This document shows, in pieces, positions 34,589-36,167 of a stretch of 36,167 nt of DNA; positions within the stretch are counted from its first letter, which is position 1, and each line of letters opens with the position of its first letter. The DNA is from Betaproteobacteria bacterium (GTDB lineage: Bacteria; Pseudomonadota; Gammaproteobacteria; Burkholderiales; Thiobacteraceae). The notes beneath the pieces were generated by a model. It saw only the letters and a program-made list of their open reading frames with translations. It did no database searches and was not told where the DNA came from. The translations under genes were made by a program, and so were the position numbers. The DNA lies in NCBI GenBank assembly GCA_024641855.1, contig JAHECG010000021.1, forward strand, positions 1 through 36,167, read 5' to 3'.

Positions 34589-36167
34589 GTTGGCAGATTG
34601 AGCGGCTTGATCGGAGTCTCGGCGAATGGCGCGCAGATTGGGATGCGCTGAATCAGCGTTTATACAAAGGCCACCCATTTCGCGATAGCCGCTTTGTCGA
34701 ACCACTGTTGCAGCATTTCGGTCAGGGTTGCGAGCATTTGTGTATTCATCGGACCGAGGGTCGTATTGATGGCATGTTGATATTTTGTGCGCGCGGCTTT
34801 GGTATCTGGCGCCAGTTTGTACCCGATCAGGCGCAGGCGGCGCCGGCCTTACTTGAAAATGCCGCGCTACTTAAAACACTGTTTGCTGCACTTTCTCCCT
34901 TTGCTTGGATGATCGAGTTACTGTGCCAGGATCCGCAGTTTGTCCCTCGGACCTTGATCGAAGAGGATGAGACGACGCGAGTGTTACAGCATGCTCTTAC
35001 GATGAATATTGATCTTAAGGGTGAATTCGCGAGTTATTGGAGTGAGCGCCCGAAGAAGCTTGTTCAGAATATGCGCCGCTATGGCCGTCGTGTAGTGGAG
35101 GCGTTCGGTACTCCGCAGACACGGGTAATCAAAACGCCAGAAGCCATGCGCGACGCGGTTGCACGTTATGGTGAGCTCGAAAGCGCAGGCTGGAAAGGTG
35201 GCGTAGGAACCGCGATCCATATCGATAACCCGCAAGGTGCTTTTTATGCGGAATTGATGCTGCGCTTCGCTGAAACAGAGCGTGCCGAGGTCGTGGAGTA
35301 TTGGTTAAACGATAAGCTGGCTGCATCGCGTTTGGTCGTACACGGTGGGGGGTTGGTGGTTATGCTCAAAACCGCGTATGACGAAAGCCTTGCCAAGTTC
35401 GCGCCGGGGCGTTTATTGCTGGAGCATTTTTTAGCGCGCGCGTTTGCGGAGAAGCGTAGCGAGTTTGTAGAGTTTTATACCGATGCAACGCCGGATCAAT
35501 TGGCTTGGGCAACCGGTCAACGCTATATCCAGCATGCGATGTTTTTTCGGTCGCCATTTTTTTCAACGTTATACGATACCGCTTACCGGGTGAAACAAAA
35601 GCTTTTTACGCGAGGCAGTCAGCTTGCGGATGAAGATAATCTCAATATTCACTACTGTGAGCGAATTGATGCCTTGCCCAAGGATAACGAGCGACTGTTT
35701 CAAGCCGGCGAAGAGACAAGCTTCGACCTTTCATCTGATTGGTTTCCACTGCTCGAGCCCGTCGTTTCAAAAGCGAATGCTCGCGTAGTGTATGTGGGGT
35801 TGGAAAGCAATCAGGAGATGTTGGCAGTGCTGCCGCTGCTACGGCGAACCGGGCTACTGGTTAAACAAACCAGCGGCCTAAGTAATTTTTACACTTCGCT
35901 GTATCGGCCGCTTTTATCGCCTGCGGTAACGATCGAACAAATGGCTACGCTGCTACGTCAGATGTCATCAGAAATGCCTACGGATGTATGGCGTTTTGAC
36001 GCGATGGATGTGGATCATCCTTCTTATGCGCTCTTGGAATCCGCGTTGCAGCAGACGGGTTTTCGGACGTATCGATTTTTCGGGTTCGGTAACTGGTACC
36101 TCCCGGTAGAGAACCGAACATTCGATGAATATTTTCAGGGACTATCGTCACAGTTGCGTAATACCGT
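34585..36167 (+). CDS. GNAT/CelD-like protein with tandem acyltransferase units, partial
   Basis: The reading frame opens at the ATGA overlap with the aminotransferase stop and stays open for 527 codons to the window edge, so its C-terminus is missing. Residues about 145-350 form an Acetyltransf_6/BcsL (CelD)-type GNAT unit, beginning with FASYWSERPKKLVQNMRRYGR and including ESAGWKGGVGTAI and LVVHGGGLVVMLKTAYDES. From about residue 390 a second unit seems to start: LPLLRRTGLLVKQTSGLSNFYT, and at the very end FDEYFQGLSSQLRNT, which lines up with the FASYW start of the first unit. Such proteins transfer acyl groups to amines. Pairing with an aminotransferase suggests N-acylation of an amino sugar, which is inference. 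Confidence 0.8.
   Translation, partial: MSWQIERLDRSLGEWRADWDALNQRLYKGHPFRDSRFVEPLLQHFGQGCEHLCIHRTEGRIDGMLIFCARGFGIWRQFVPDQAQAAPALLENAALLKTLFAALSPFAWMIELLCQDPQFVPRTLIEEDETTRVLQHALTMNIDLKGEFASYWSERPKKLVQNMRRYGRRVVEAFGTPQTRVIKTPEAMRDAVARYGELESAGWKGGVGTAIHIDNPQGAFYAELMLRFAETERAEVVEYWLNDKLAASRLVVHGGGLVVMLKTAYDESLAKFAPGRLLLEHFLARAFAEKRSEFVEFYTDATPDQLAWATGQRYIQHAMFFRSPFFSTLYDTAYRVKQKLFTRGSQLADEDNLNIHYCERIDALPKDNERLFQAGEETSFDLSSDWFPLLEPVVSKANARVVYVGLESNQEMLAVLPLLRRTGLLVKQTSGLSNFYTSLYRPLLSPAVTIEQMATLLRQMSSEMPTDVWRFDAMDVDHPSYALLESALQQTGFRTYRFFGFGNWYLPVENRTFDEYFQGLSSQLRNT

Overview
The window looks like a chromosomal exopolysaccharide (EPS) locus from a Gram-negative bacterium, most likely a betaproteobacterium. 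The gene set and order match the exosortase A (XrtA)/PEP-CTERM type of EPS cluster: an outer-membrane export lipoprotein, a Wzz-like chain-length protein, a tyrosine autokinase, an outer-membrane beta-barrel, a secretion-type ATPase, a DUF3473 polysaccharide deacetylase, a FemAB-like protein, sugar transferases, an XrtA-EpsI fusion, an asparagine-synthase-like amidotransferase, and an O-ligase/Wzy-like protein. The species cannot be fixed from sequence reading alone.

Layout. Positions 1-1168 (minus strand) hold a small housekeeping group: a MazG-like nucleotide pyrophosphohydrolase, a thioredoxin-like [2Fe-2S] ferredoxin and a truncated alpha/beta hydrolase. A 325-base gap (1169-1493) carries a very good sigma-54 promoter candidate. 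From 1494 to 22491 (plus strand) runs the main EPS block, tightly packed with several 4-base ATGA overlaps. It contains export and assembly genes (1494-7176), a deacetylase and FemAB-like protein, an acyltransferase-3 and a first sugar transferase (7226-11509), UDP-glucose dehydrogenase and UDP-glucuronate epimerase (11556-13986), XrtA-EpsI and a second sugar transferase, an amidotransferase, two further GT4 glycosyltransferases and the polymerase/ligase. Two gaps inside this block hold GC-rich palindromic repeats.

From 22493 to 30157 is a more variable accessory segment. It has a second asparagine-synthase-like protein whose glutaminase half is degenerate, a secreted TPR protein ending in NPFCRFCAE, a GT-A-like protein, a Wzx-like flippase, an FkbM methyltransferase interrupted by one in-frame TAA, and a GT25 glycosyltransferase. 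The last two are clearly AT-richer than the rest. From 30348 to 33303 (minus strand) lies an acyl carrier protein, two exosortase-A-associated alpha/beta hydrolases with non-serine nucleophile elbows, and a beta-propeller-like protein. They diverge from a DegT-type aminotransferase and a long, right-truncated GNAT protein that seems to contain two tandem GNAT/CelD-like units. A perfect 16-bp palindrome sits in the divergent promoter region.

How the parts fit: nucleotide-sugar enzymes supply UDP-GlcA/UDP-GalA; glycosyltransferases build a lipid-linked repeat; Wzx flips it; the Wzy/ligase-like protein polymerises or transfers it; the Wzz/tyrosine kinase pair sets chain length; the export lipoprotein and beta-barrel carry it through the outer membrane. 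Deacetylase, acyltransferase, FemAB, amidotransferases, DegT, GNAT and the ACP/hydrolase set are candidates for decorating it. XrtA would process PEP-CTERM proteins, but no PEP-CTERM substrate, no initiating polyprenyl-phosphate sugar transferase and no PrsK/PrsR regulators are visible here.
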